DNA of 64,000 bases from Cardiocondyla obscurior. Taxonomy: Eukaryota > Arthropoda > Insecta > Hymenoptera > Formicidae. Both the position numbers and the translations under genes were made by a program. This document shows positions 49,149 to 60,057 of the stretch, one piece after another (positions within the stretch are counted from its first letter, which is position 1; every line of letters starts with the position of its first letter). The notes below the pieces were generated by a model that saw nothing but the letters and a program-made list of their open reading frames with translations, was not told where the DNA came from and did no database searches. The stretch is from assembly GCF_019399895.1 (NCBI RefSeq), contig NC_091868.1:8743593-8807592 (forward strand). The letters are read 5' to 3'.

Positions 49149-51772
49149 TTTTTACGCCGCTAAAAAATGCACATTAATGTTATGTAATCACTTACAACCG
49201 TAGAAAGATTTACTTTAACTAGAAAGAATTATCTATTGTAACCGTAATCGTTAGTGCTTTCCTCGTTATCTGTGGATTTAAATGCCGAACTTTCGTGAAG
49301 AAGCAACTCCCAAACCGGTTCTACGATTTCAGTGTTATATACTTATATAGGGTGGCACCTTATGCCCAGCTTAACTCTTCGTACAGATTACTTAAATTGT
49401 ATTGGTAAAAATATTTTTGCTTGCTTCTTTATACGCTTTTCACAAATATTAAAATCTAATTGGTGACATCTATTTTCTATATTTTTACACTAATCATTAA
49501 ATAAATTTAATCACTAATTTATAATTTAAAAAATTAACTTTTAATCTTTTTAAGATTTTGTTTTAGTTTAATATTTTTTCAAATTATTTAATCGTAAATT
49601 TAATTATATAAAGTCACTGAATTTATTGAACCTACCTAATTTAATTCGCTGCAATGGGGTATTTTTCTGTTCTGTCTTATCTATTTCTCTCGTAATTGAC
49701 CTTAAGATTGCGTCTTCACGGAAGTAGCGTTAACAGAATAAGTATCCACTAATGTTATACTCTTGCAGACGTTCTACGAAGAACTGCAGTGCCTTCTTGG
49801 CAGGCACCCCTATATATACACAATGAGGACACATCGTGTCAGTACTTTTACCACCCGGCGGACCATGAGCGGCAAGTATTGCCCGCCACGAAGACCTCGG
49901 CGTTTCGTGGACCGTTTGCCTCCTCCCTTCCTCTTCTTTTCCTACAAGGAGGCCTGTGGAACCACGTATTCGACGATACTTAAAGTAATCTTCAAAAACC
50001 ACACGTCCTCTTGATGCAGGAAGATTTCTCCGAAAAATGCGGAACATCTAGAGAGCCTTATGTTAGAAGGAAAAAAAAAAAAAAGATTGACTTTCCCGCC
50101 GTTTGCTATGCATCAATGACCGTCTTGAACATGAAAGCGGAGAGTACACGTGATGACATTTCGGTCGTAGAGCGTACCCCTGCAAAATTAAATGAATGCA
50201 ATAGTTATTGAAGCCATGGAACATTAGCATCATAGTTCTTTGTTTAATATCTCACTGAGAACACACTTTCTCGAATATCTTGGAAATCTTAGAAACAAAA
50301 ATGCTTTACGTTTAACGTTAAACGAAATTTTATGTACACTCTAGCTCGATAAGTGAACAAACTTTTAAAGAGCTTGCCTGAAAGAACTCGACGACAACGC
50401 CTTAAAAATAATTCGAGGGAATCTATTGCCAAATCACGAAAGCAGGCATGTTTTCGAATTTTAAAGATTTCTTTAAAATTCGATACCTTGGCATGGATTA
50501 TGTGAAAACTGGAAAGTAAAATCTCTGTTTGCCGATGCCGAGTGAAAGGGGAGTACACGAAAGCATGGAAATTGAGATAACGTCGCGTCAAAAGTTCTCG
50601 GAAAAAAAAACGTACATTCCGCAATATCCGCAAATGGAATGGATTAACGGCGTGTTCGACGATTGTGTTTGACTGTTTGTTCAAGGCGGCCGTTTGATTG
50701 CGTTTGACACATCGATGGACGTTGCGACTTTCGCTAACACGCCCAATGAATTTTAAGCGGTTCGTTTGGTCATTTTTATAAATTCATACGTCTAAGTTAA
50801 GTTGACAAAAACGTTGCTTTAAAAAATATAAAAATAGTTTAGAATTATAAGCTACCTAACTTTTAAAATAAGATGTGACGAAAAAGAAGCGACTATAAGA
50901 ACAATGATAATTATTTCATAAATCTCTTTATCTCAGCAAAGTAGATTTAATCAAAATAATGAAATAGAAGATTTGCTTTTTTATTCATAGAAATTAAAAC
51001 AAAAGGACGAGAACAATGGAAGGAAGAAGAAACACTTCCGCCAATTGTATATCTGTTTAAATGGAAAAACTTCCACATTTTATCAAAAATTTATCTCTAC
51101 TTGAATAATACTTTCCACTAATTTTGTATGCCGTTCGCGAGCTGGCGTATAAATTATTTATTCATTTATTTTATTGTATCCGAGTAATCTTGTCGTGTTC
51201 AATTTTTTAAATATCGCGATAGATCCCTGCACTTCCGATCATGGTCGGTGAATGTGGGTGTCGATAGTACCGATCATGCTAATCGACGCGCGTGCGTTGT
51301 GAGCGCTCGCAAGTCAATGTTTTTTTTTTTTTTTTATGCTCCAAACAAACGCTTCAACGAGCTGGATCGTATGTACAGATTTTCGTGGAATCGCTGCAAG
51401 TTACGCGAGCACGCGCGGCGTCTCATCCGCTTCGCTTCCTCAACACGAAGACGAGGTAACTTCTCGTATGGTTCGGCCGGGCGTGTGATCGATTGGCGAC
51501 GGAGTCGGCGTCGGAGCAACAAGTCGCCCGCCTCTCTCCCGTCGTCAGCGCACCCCTTTAACTAGCGGCGCCTTCGTTCCGCGAACGTGGAGTACGTGGA
51601 CTCTAAACGACGACATCATGTCCACCTCGGCTTGGACCACCGTGTCCAGGATTTTATACGCGTGTAACGCGATGCGATGATGCGCGCTCGACGCACGCGG
51701 CCTTAGGAGGAGAGAACGCGATGCGTCCACGCGCGACGTCGACCACGGCGTACGACGATCTCACCGACGACG
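49149..51772. other. Intergenic region with GC-richer patches, no confident gene
   Basis: The stretch between the C-type lectin and the ZAD zinc-finger gene holds no gene I can name. A GC-richer patch at 49770-50050 is open on both strands and is reported as a finding. A 131-codon minus-strand frame at 50289-50684 has no recognisable domain. The last 550 bases (about 51230-51770) are CpG-rich and are probably the promoter and 5' untranslated region of the zinc-finger gene. Confidence 0.5.
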
Positions 51773-54700
51773 ATGACGGCGGCGACGGGCTCGCACCTCG
51801 CACAGCAAACGACAATGACGGAGCCAGATCTCTGTCGGCTGTGTGCTGAGACCAAGGAAAACCTTATCGGAATCTATGATGCCGAAGGCCAAAAGCTTGC
51901 GATCGAGACCAAGATCGCAAAGTGCCTGCAGATACAGGTATCGCATCGACAATCTAAAATTCTGCTTCTGTCTTATCTTGTCATTTGTAGAAGATTGAAT
52001 TTTCCTACTTTATGACCTAATATAATTTTTTTTCTACGTCAATAATCGTTGTGATTACTCAGGTTCTAATGACAGATGGCTTGCCACTAGCAGTTTGCAT
52101 TGACTGTTGTGATTCATTGAACCAATGCAGTGAGTTCTTTGAGAAGACCAATCAAGCACAAATATCTCTGAGACAATTGCTGACGAATCCAAAGTCCGAG
52201 CCACAACCGGTTGAGCCAAACATAGATTTTATAGAAGAGACCATACCTTTTCCAAAAAACGAAGTTAGCAATGGAGAGGAGATTGCCCAGTGCCAGTTAC
52301 CTAACAATTACATCAATGACACAGTTAATATCTTAAATGCATCTTATTTCATCAAGGAATCGAATAAAAATGAAAACGATAAAACTCAGGATAGCACTGC
52401 TCAAGATAATGCAAAGCAGAAGAAATGTAATAAAATGCAGATAAAGAAAAGTTCTCTTAAACAGACTAAGAAAAGATTGAAGAAAAAAGGCCAGATACAA
52501 AAGATTGAAGAAGAATCTGAGCTCCATATATCGTCTCAAATAGATAAGGAAACCGAACGGGAACAGAATAATGTAGCTTTGAAAGATAATATTATAATCG
52601 TAGATAGTTATATTCCAGGTTAAGTATATTAATTAAAAAAAAAAATATTTATTTTTAATTTTTATGTATGCATATATATCGTTGCACTCACGTCCGCGGA
52701 TCTTTCTCTTTCTCTCTTTCTTTCACTCACCCTCTGCACTCGTGCGAGGGAAATAACTGTATCATTTTTTTACGAAAGAACTTTTTATTAATAAATTAAA
52801 AAAAAAAATTTAACCGAGTCTCAGCTGTCTCGGTAAATAGATCGAAACCAGAGCTACAAAAAATCGGGAACCACGTATTTAAAGAGACGTTCACCGCGGG
52901 CGTAACAAAATTAATTAGTAACTGTAATCTGTAAACTGTAAATCTACTATATATTTAATGTAATATATATTTTAGAAATAGAGACAGAATCAAATTTAGA
53001 AATAAGAGAGACTCGAACGGTGGACGCAAAACACGGAAGAAAAAAGTTCGAGAATTTAGAGAGATATCCTTGGTTATGCACAGATTGCAATGATAAATTA
53101 CCATCTCTGGAAGCATTAGAGGAGCATCATGAAACGGTGCATAATCAACAAGCCAAGTATATGTGTGTGCAATGTTGTAAGGTTTATGATAAGTATTATG
53201 GATTCCTTACCCATGTTAAGAGACATAAAAATAAGGCAAAGTTTAGGTAAAAATTATTACTTATACCGCTGCTGAAATATCTTTACATACGATTACATAA
53301 TTATTAACAATTAAAATTATTTTCAGTTGTGAAGATTGCGGAAAATCGTTTGTACATAAAAAAGTATTAGATTCTCATAAGACTATTCACAGCGAAGAAC
53401 GGCCATATGTGTGCCAAACTTGCGGCAAAGCTTTCAGACAGCAAAGTGCTTTATGTATCCATAATCGATGCCACTTGCCGGAGACGATGAAAAATAGATT
53501 TCCTTGCGATCAGTGTGATAAAAGGTATATTTTGCTATTGTGTTAACGTATCGAGCTAATCTAAAATTACATTTTACGAAATTTTTGTGTATTAATTAGA
53601 ATATTAATTTTTTTAGGTTTTCGACAAAACCAAATCTTGTAACACACAAACGTATTCATTCTGGTGTTAGAAATTTCACATGTGATCAGTGTGGCAAAAG
53701 TTTCATACAGAAAGGAAATTTAGAAGCTCATTTTTTAACTCATTCGCTAGATAAGCCATACAATTGCTCCCAATGTACAAAGGCGTAAGTATCAAATAAA
53801 AATATAATATTCACAATTCTTTGATTTCATACTTGATCTTTTATAAACCGATAAGATAAGAGATGTGTTGAATTACCTATTTTTACATGAAGGTATATGT
53901 CATCTGGAGGTAAAAGTATAATAATAAAATTGCAGGTTTAAAACGCCTTTGCAATTAAAAAAACACGAGACGGTGCATACTGGTGCCAAACCCCATCAGT
54001 GTGCTGTATGTGGACGAACTTTCAGAGAGAAAGGAACTTTAAGAGAACATCACAGAATTCATACCGGCGCAATGCCGTTTACCTGTGAATTTTGCGGAAA
54101 ATGTTTTCGTTTTAAAGGAATATTAACTGTGAGTCGTCAAATTTAATCTCATTTTAATCGATTTAACGCGATTTATAATTATTTGCAAAATTACTTTACG
54201 ATCGCAGACGCACAGGCGACAACATACTGGAGAGCGTCCATACAGTTGTTTGGAGTGCCAGCATCACTTTACTAATTGGCCAAATTATAATAAGCATATG
54301 AAACGCCGACATGGAATTAATACTTCTCACACTAAGCATCTCACCAATACTCAATCAAATGCAACAACAGTTAATAGAACAATAATTAATCAATTGCAAC
54401 AACAGACGACTGAGCAAACGCAATCGCCTCAGATACAACAGTCTGCCGCAGAAGATGCACTTTCTATACCTCAAACCGAATCAACGACAGTACAAGTAAC
54501 TTTTTTATTTGCCAATTGCTCTTTGCTCCATTGTATCAACTTTAAATTAGTTCAAATTTCTAAATAGCATTTATTAATAAAGTATTTTTAACCTTTTCAT
54601 TCTTAACGCTAACTTTTTATCGAATTAAAATATTACTTTGTTCTGTTTTATAGGTAATACAAGCAGTTCCTGCTGCGGTACAACCAATCGTCATTCAAAC

Positions 54701-54893
54701 GATTCCTACACCTACAACTATTCAAACTTTTCAAACAGACGTCACCAATACTGTTCAAGAAACGGTATTCAGAGATCGAAACACCTATTTCAATACAGTG
54801 CCAGCATTACAGAACTTTTTGCCAACAAACTTGCCGTATAACTTTTATAGCATTCCTAATGTTACGGAAAATGATTTAATTCAACATAGATAA
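51773..54893 (+). CDS. ZAD-domain C2H2 zinc-finger protein, ten fingers
   Basis: Eight exons (51773-51937, 52063-52618, 52976-53246, 53327-53524, 53617-53784, 53936-54128, 54208-54495, 54654-54893) give about 692 residues. The N-terminus is a ZAD dimerisation domain: L-C-R-L-C-A-E-T, then V-C-I-D-C-C-D-S-L, supplying the CxxC pairs of the treble-clef fold. A charged, Lys-rich linker follows (Q-K-K-C-N-K, K-K-R-L-K-K-K-G). Ten C2H2 fingers then run from C-T-D-C to C-L-E-C, several with T-G-E-R-P-type linkers, and the last with an H-x4-H spacing. The C-terminus is Gln/Thr-rich (Q-L-Q-Q-Q-T-T) and resembles an activation region. It should be a nuclear DNA-binding regulator. ZAD proteins expand per lineage, so a one-to-one fly orthologue is not claimed. 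The second in-frame ATG (codon 15) immediately precedes the conserved T-E-P-D-L-C-R-L-C and could be the real start. Confidence 0.93.
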
Positions 54894-55796
54894 AAGTATT
54901 TATTAAAAATAAGCTTGAATAAAGACGAACATGTCTTTGTGCCAGTTTATTATAATCGGAAATCGATGAGACATCAAATATCGATACTAATATAAAATTT
55001 ACCAACATATCCGGAGATTTAAAATTAAATAAAAAAAATTAATAATTTAATCGAGTATTTATTTTACACGTATGTGTAATTTAAATTATTTAAAAGATAA
55101 TAGAAGGCACGAAAACATGAGATTTAGAACGTTACATAAGTAGTAAAAATCTGTATAGAAAAAAAACCCAGAAAAATTCATTATACATACACGTTTTATA
55201 TGAACACCATTATGTAGTATTGATAACGTATTAGAATAAGAATTGTATGTACATTATACACGTACATATGTATAAACACCTTTAGCCACATATATTGTCA
55301 AATACACTCTTCGCGAATGCATTTCATAAAAATTTTTGTAATAAAAATGTATATTGTATCTATGTTATGTGTGTATACTGTTAGCATTTACATTATTATT
55401 TTGTGATATAAATAATTTTTATATAATCCTCCCTTTAATGCAATAAAACGTTTCTTTTTGCTTCATTGAATGGAAGAGCCTTCATCGATATAGCTGAAGC
55501 GATCACGCGTGCGATTAGTACCATGAAGGAACAGAGACATCTGGTATCGTTCAATACTGCGTCTGTACGGTAAAATCTACATCTGATTGCACAAGCATTA
55601 GTACTGATTAAGTTCCGAGTGTTCCATCAGTTTTATCAGAGAGTGGAAACTTTGGGGTTGCATCATATTGGTAACTCATTTTCACGATCAATTTTTTTTT
55701 TTTTTAATGATAAACTACCTTCTGTATTTTTCGTTATATAGATCCTTCCGGTAGCTCTAATCTTGGATAACCTAAGATAATCGGCAGCAGTTTAAA
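54894..55796. other. Intergenic region between zinc-finger gene and PUDP
   Basis: About 900 AT-rich bases between two genes on the same strand. The first two thirds hold the zinc-finger gene 3' flank, with several AATAAA strings. The segment from about 55450 is slightly GC-richer and may be the PUDP promoter. No coding exon is supported. Confidence 0.6.
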
Positions 55797-56766
55797 ATGA
55801 GTTTTCGCAACGTTACTCACTGCATTTTTGACATGGACGGTCTGTTACTGGGTAAGAATCTTTTTTAGAATAATATTAATATTTTTATAAACATTTTTTT
55901 TGCAAATAATTAACTTCGATTTTTTTTTATTACATAGATACCGAATCCCTATATACATTGGCATACAGTACCGTCACTCAAAAATATGGGAAAACGTATA
56001 GTTGGGAGCACAAAGCGAAAATAATGGGTTTTAAAGGCAATGAGGCTTTCCAAACTATAATAGATATGTTAGAGCTACCAATTACAGCACAAGAATTTGA
56101 AGACACGGTTGCTCCTATTTATCAAGAATTGTTTCCTAAGTGCAATCTTCTGCCAGGTAATTTAAACAAGGTGAAAATATATAACTTGTTAACATATACC
56201 AATTAATTTAATTTACATGTAGGTGTGGAGAAATTGTTGCAGCATCTTAAAAAACATGACATACCTATTGCACTGGCTACTAGTTCAAGTCAGGAAAGTA
56301 CTGAGATAAAAACTCAAAAGTGGAAACATATATTTGAATTATTTCATCATAGAGTATATGGTGGTTCTGACCCAGAAGTCAGTCAAGGAAAACCACATCC
56401 AGATATATTCCTGATTGCCGCAAAACGTTTCCCTGATAATCCTGATCCTTTAAAGGTTTGACATTTTTATAACTATATACAACTGAATTGAAAAAAATTA
56501 TACCATTGCACAGTTTTGCTGCAAAATTCAGAGTAATAAAATTAACAGACATACATAAAATAACGATTATATATATCTGTTTGCAGTGCCTAGTCTTTGA
56601 AGATTCGCCAAATGGAGTACAGGCTGCTATCAGCGCTAAAATGCAAGTGGTAATGGTGCCGGATCCACAACTTCCTAAAAACCTTATTACAAACCCTACA
56701 CTAGTCTTGGACAGTTTGGAAGACTTCAAGCCGGAGGACTTTGGATTGCCGCCATTTGTAGCATAA
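55797..56766 (+). CDS. PUDP: HAD-family pseudouridine-5'-phosphatase (HDHD1/GS1-like)
   Basis: Four exons (55797-55851, 55938-56156, 56223-56455, 56587-56766) encode about 228 residues, the same as human PUDP. HAD motif I is F-D-M-D-G-L-L-L-D-T-E (nucleophile Asp11, acid Asp13), split by intron 1. Motif II is A-L-A-T-S-S-S, the Lys motif G-K-P-H-P-D-I-F, and motif IV V-F-E-D-S-P-N-G-V-Q-A-A. The helical cap lies between (Y-G-K-T-Y-S-W-E-H-K-A-K-I-M-G). The enzyme dephosphorylates pseudouridine 5'-monophosphate in RNA-nucleotide breakdown. Insects often carry tandem GS1-like paralogues, but only one copy is in the window. Confidence 0.94.
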
Positions 56767-57452
56767 AACTACTTGTTTTAGTTTGCAAAAGAAAACGGTA
56801 GTTGCATTAGACTCGAAATATCATTTATATAAAGCAGATAATTGTCCGTAAAAAACACCCCCCTTAAAAGCCTGCAGGCAGGTTTTTTTTAGCATGGATT
56901 ACTGATTAATGTATATAGATAATTTTATTATCTATTAGGATAAATATTATGTTCTGAAAATGTATATTTTCATACAGCATAGAAGTTGTCACTGCCTCAT
57001 AATGGAAAAATTGTATACATCCAATGCATATCAAGAAATCTGATTATCACATTAAATTTATTAATAACTCCAGATATCAATATATTGATATACATTTATA
57101 TTGATGCATTGAGCCTTTATTAGTTTGTCTTGCAATTTTTTTTTTTTTACACTACTTTTAAGTTAAATTTGTAAAAAGTGTTATAGACATTCTGCAAAAT
57201 ATTGTACTTAATATAAAACAACGAAAAAAAAAATGAATTTTGTATATAAATTCTTGCAACTTTGTTTTTGAAGTTTTAATAATTTTATATAAATATAAAT
57301 TAATATTCTAGTCATAACCCATTAAATTTTTACATCAAATAAAATTGAATCAGCTGATCAATTTTTATGTCAGCTTTTATGCAATTAATAGAACTATTTT
57401 ATTAAAACACTATACATATAATACATACATTTATTAACATAATAAAGGACTT
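56767..57452. other. Convergent intergenic region between PUDP and NDUFA2
   Basis: AT-rich sequence with both 3' flanks. At 56870-56890 a GCCTGCAGGC palindrome is followed closely by eight T residues. No coding sequence is seen. Confidence 0.6.
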
Positions 57453-57943
57453 CTACTTTTGAGAAACCAATTCCTGAATCTTCCCAAGTACTTCTTCAGA
57501 CTTCAGATTCGATAAAGGAACGCAGCGTTCTACCCCATATTCTACAAAGTCAATGTTTATAAATTAGGGACGAATTGTAAGAATTAAACGAGTGCTAGAG
57601 CAGAGAAGAAAACCAGAAGCGAGCAATTTGTAAAAACTATCAGATTAAAATTCGATCGTTTATGCGTACCGTAACGCGCGTACAGTTTCGGCTCGATTAA
57701 CGAGCATTCCCTAATTAAAACGGGAAACCTCGGATTATTTTTCTTCAGCGGTACATATTGCTGCTCGATAAAATCTCTGGAAGAAGTGGACACAAAATAA
57801 GACAACGTAAAAATTGATTCGAGTCGCAGAACGTTCGCATCGTTTTCACGGATTTGTTACCTAACACCTTGACTAGATTTCGACGTTTGACAGAGCAGAA
57901 TCCTCATTTCCTTCAGATGCTTTCCGAATTTTACAGCAGCCAT
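57453..57943 (-). CDS. NDUFA2: NADH dehydrogenase [ubiquinone] 1 alpha subcomplex subunit 2 (B8)
   Basis: Minus-strand gene with three exons: 57943-57861, 57776-57670 and 57541-57453 (stop TAG), giving 92 residues in agreeing phases 2 and 1. It is an accessory subunit of mitochondrial complex I with a thioredoxin-like fold. Recognisable blocks are K-E-M-R-I-L-L-C-Q-T-S-K-S-S-Q-G-V-R, D-F-I-E-Q-Q-Y-V-P-L-K-K-N-N-P, P-V-L-I-R-E-C-S and P-K-L-Y-A-R-Y-G. Length matches the family (about 95-99). The two conserved cysteines, one in L-L-C-Q and one in R-E-C-S, are present. All three exons are too short to stand out as open frames; they were found by reading the splice sites. Confidence 0.95.
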
Positions 57944-60057
57944 CGTTGAGTCACTAAAAACTTAGAAAAATATCGTTAAATATCGCTCTCATTACAACTC
58001 CGAGTCTCTAAAACCTGAGCAGGTTAAGTTAGTCGCTTGTAACAACGGTGGCGGTTCGTACCGGATTTCGATGGAAACTGAAAGTAATACTCCGGTAAAA
58101 TGTCTGTTTCATCATTTCTATTACCATCGAGTAAATGCAATTAGTTTCCAACTATCAATCAAGGATGGCGTTGACGCAAAATCGGCGCCATGCTGCGAGC
58201 ACTTCCTTATGTATTATGTACTTCTATTATTTCACGAACGTTTTCGATGTCTCGGTATCAAGATAAATCTCGAGATCAACATGGATTTATCATTTTATTT
58301 TGAATTTCTCAATTATCTATGTAAGCGTACGATTAGATTACTATTTTTGTGTAATTGTAATTTAAAATTAAATTTAAAATTAAGAGTTATTTATTCAATT
58401 GTTAAATTAACCTAGTCAAACATGCCTTCACAGTAAAAGTGAAATAATCGATCGAGAAATATTATTCGTCGATTAAATCACTCAATTATAATTTCCGTAA
58501 TTATCTATAAAAAAAAAAATTAATTTAATCAACTAATGTCCGAATGTAATGACGCGCGTGTAGCGTGCGCTTTGTAATCTCTAATTATAATAAATATAAA
58601 TGTTACAGATAACAATCGGCCGTCGATCTGGCTCTAATTCTCAGGTCAACGGACATACGTCGATTTTTTTTTACTCTCTTCAAGGATTTCTTGCTTTCTT
58701 TCTTTCTTTCTCTCCAGTCTCCTTAATGAAAGAAGAACCGCACCCATGACAAACATTCTTATAATTGCTTGGGTCACCCTGGCTGGCACCAACAGGTATA
58801 ACGCGTAACAGGTAAACACACCTTCCCGTTTCTAGTCTGTAATATGTTTAAGGCCAGGTAACGTTAGCAAAAGATTCGACGGCTTCCAGAAATAACATTT
58901 TGTAATTGCAGATAAAGAAATCGATGGTGCAGAAAGGTCTGTCTTTGTGCCAATAAATAAAAAATCAACTTACAAAAAAAAAGCAATTGTTTCATCATTC
59001 AATCTGTACTGGACATGTCATTTAAATAACAAAAAGTTAACATTTAAAGTAATTAAACAATTTAACTTTAAACTATAATGGCATTCCTAGCAAAATGTGA
59101 TGAAAGAATCGGAACGAGTAGAATGCGAATCTTACCGAAAAATCAATTAGAAATTTGTGGCAAGTATAACGTGTTGATATAAATTAATAATTCCACAAGT
59201 ACATCGACATGTCTAAAAGGGAATTATCTATCATTACAGGTGACGGGAACCTTCTGACGATGAATAAAAATGAGATTCACATTCCTTTGTGGAAGTTCAG
59301 AAACTGAGGAACGCGTTCGTAAGAGAAAAACATTTCAACGAGATCGACGAATGTAATTATGGTTATTTATAAAATGTATACGCCGTTGGTGGCCGCCAAG
59401 AAGCAATTTAATTCGTCTGCAATTAAGACAAATATTGCCCGAGCTATCACGCGCGAATTGATTTTTCCACCTGACGGTCTCGCCAGCAGCTTTCCGACGT
59501 AATGGCAAGCTAATATAACAAATTAATTAAACAAATCTATCATCTGTCTCGTAAAAAGCGACTGTTTTCTTATTGTCGCGCGTATTTCTTAATTTAAAGT
59601 ATTTGTTGCCACGCTACACGTGATTTACGCCGCGGTTATACACGAAGTTTATTCGCTAAAATACACAGAATTTAATATATGCATATATCTCTTTACGCGT
59701 TTACGATTTCCTTCTCTCGTAACATTTCTAATAGATAATTATTTTTGCAGCGCAGGTGCACTCATGTGGATGAAGACAACCCGCGACCCCCAATTGCGCG
59801 ATCGGTACAGTAAGTGGGGCAGGATTTTCGGATCGCGCCTACTCGCGCAAGTAACGTAATATTTAAAGCGACGACGGCATCGGTCAATGTGTCAATCCAT
59901 CGTCATCGACGAACGACAGCCCGAGGGAGGCCAACGACGTCTCTGTACCACCCACGACCGACAGTCGCAGATTAGGCTTCCCCGTGACCAAGTACACCGG
60001 TGCCTGTCGCAGCCGCTTTTCTGGCTTTCTAATTTTTTTGAGAAGCACCCTATCACT
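57944..60057. other. Intergenic region between NDUFA2 and SV2-like gene
   Basis: About 2.1 kb with no supported coding exon. It contains a CTTT microsatellite near 58695-58720. A moderately GC-rich segment at 59750-60060 is preceded by a TTTGCAG acceptor-like site at 59752 and may be a 5' untranslated exon of the SV2-like gene. Confidence 0.5.

Noticed and set aside
50289..50684. 131-codon minus-strand frame
   Set aside because: No domain, no splice context and AT-biased residues; kept only as a weak possibility in the intergenic entry.
58071..58415. 114-codon plus-strand frame between NDUFA2 and the SV2-like gene
   Set aside because: Ends in low-complexity Leu/Lys sequence from AT-rich DNA and has no recognisable homologue.
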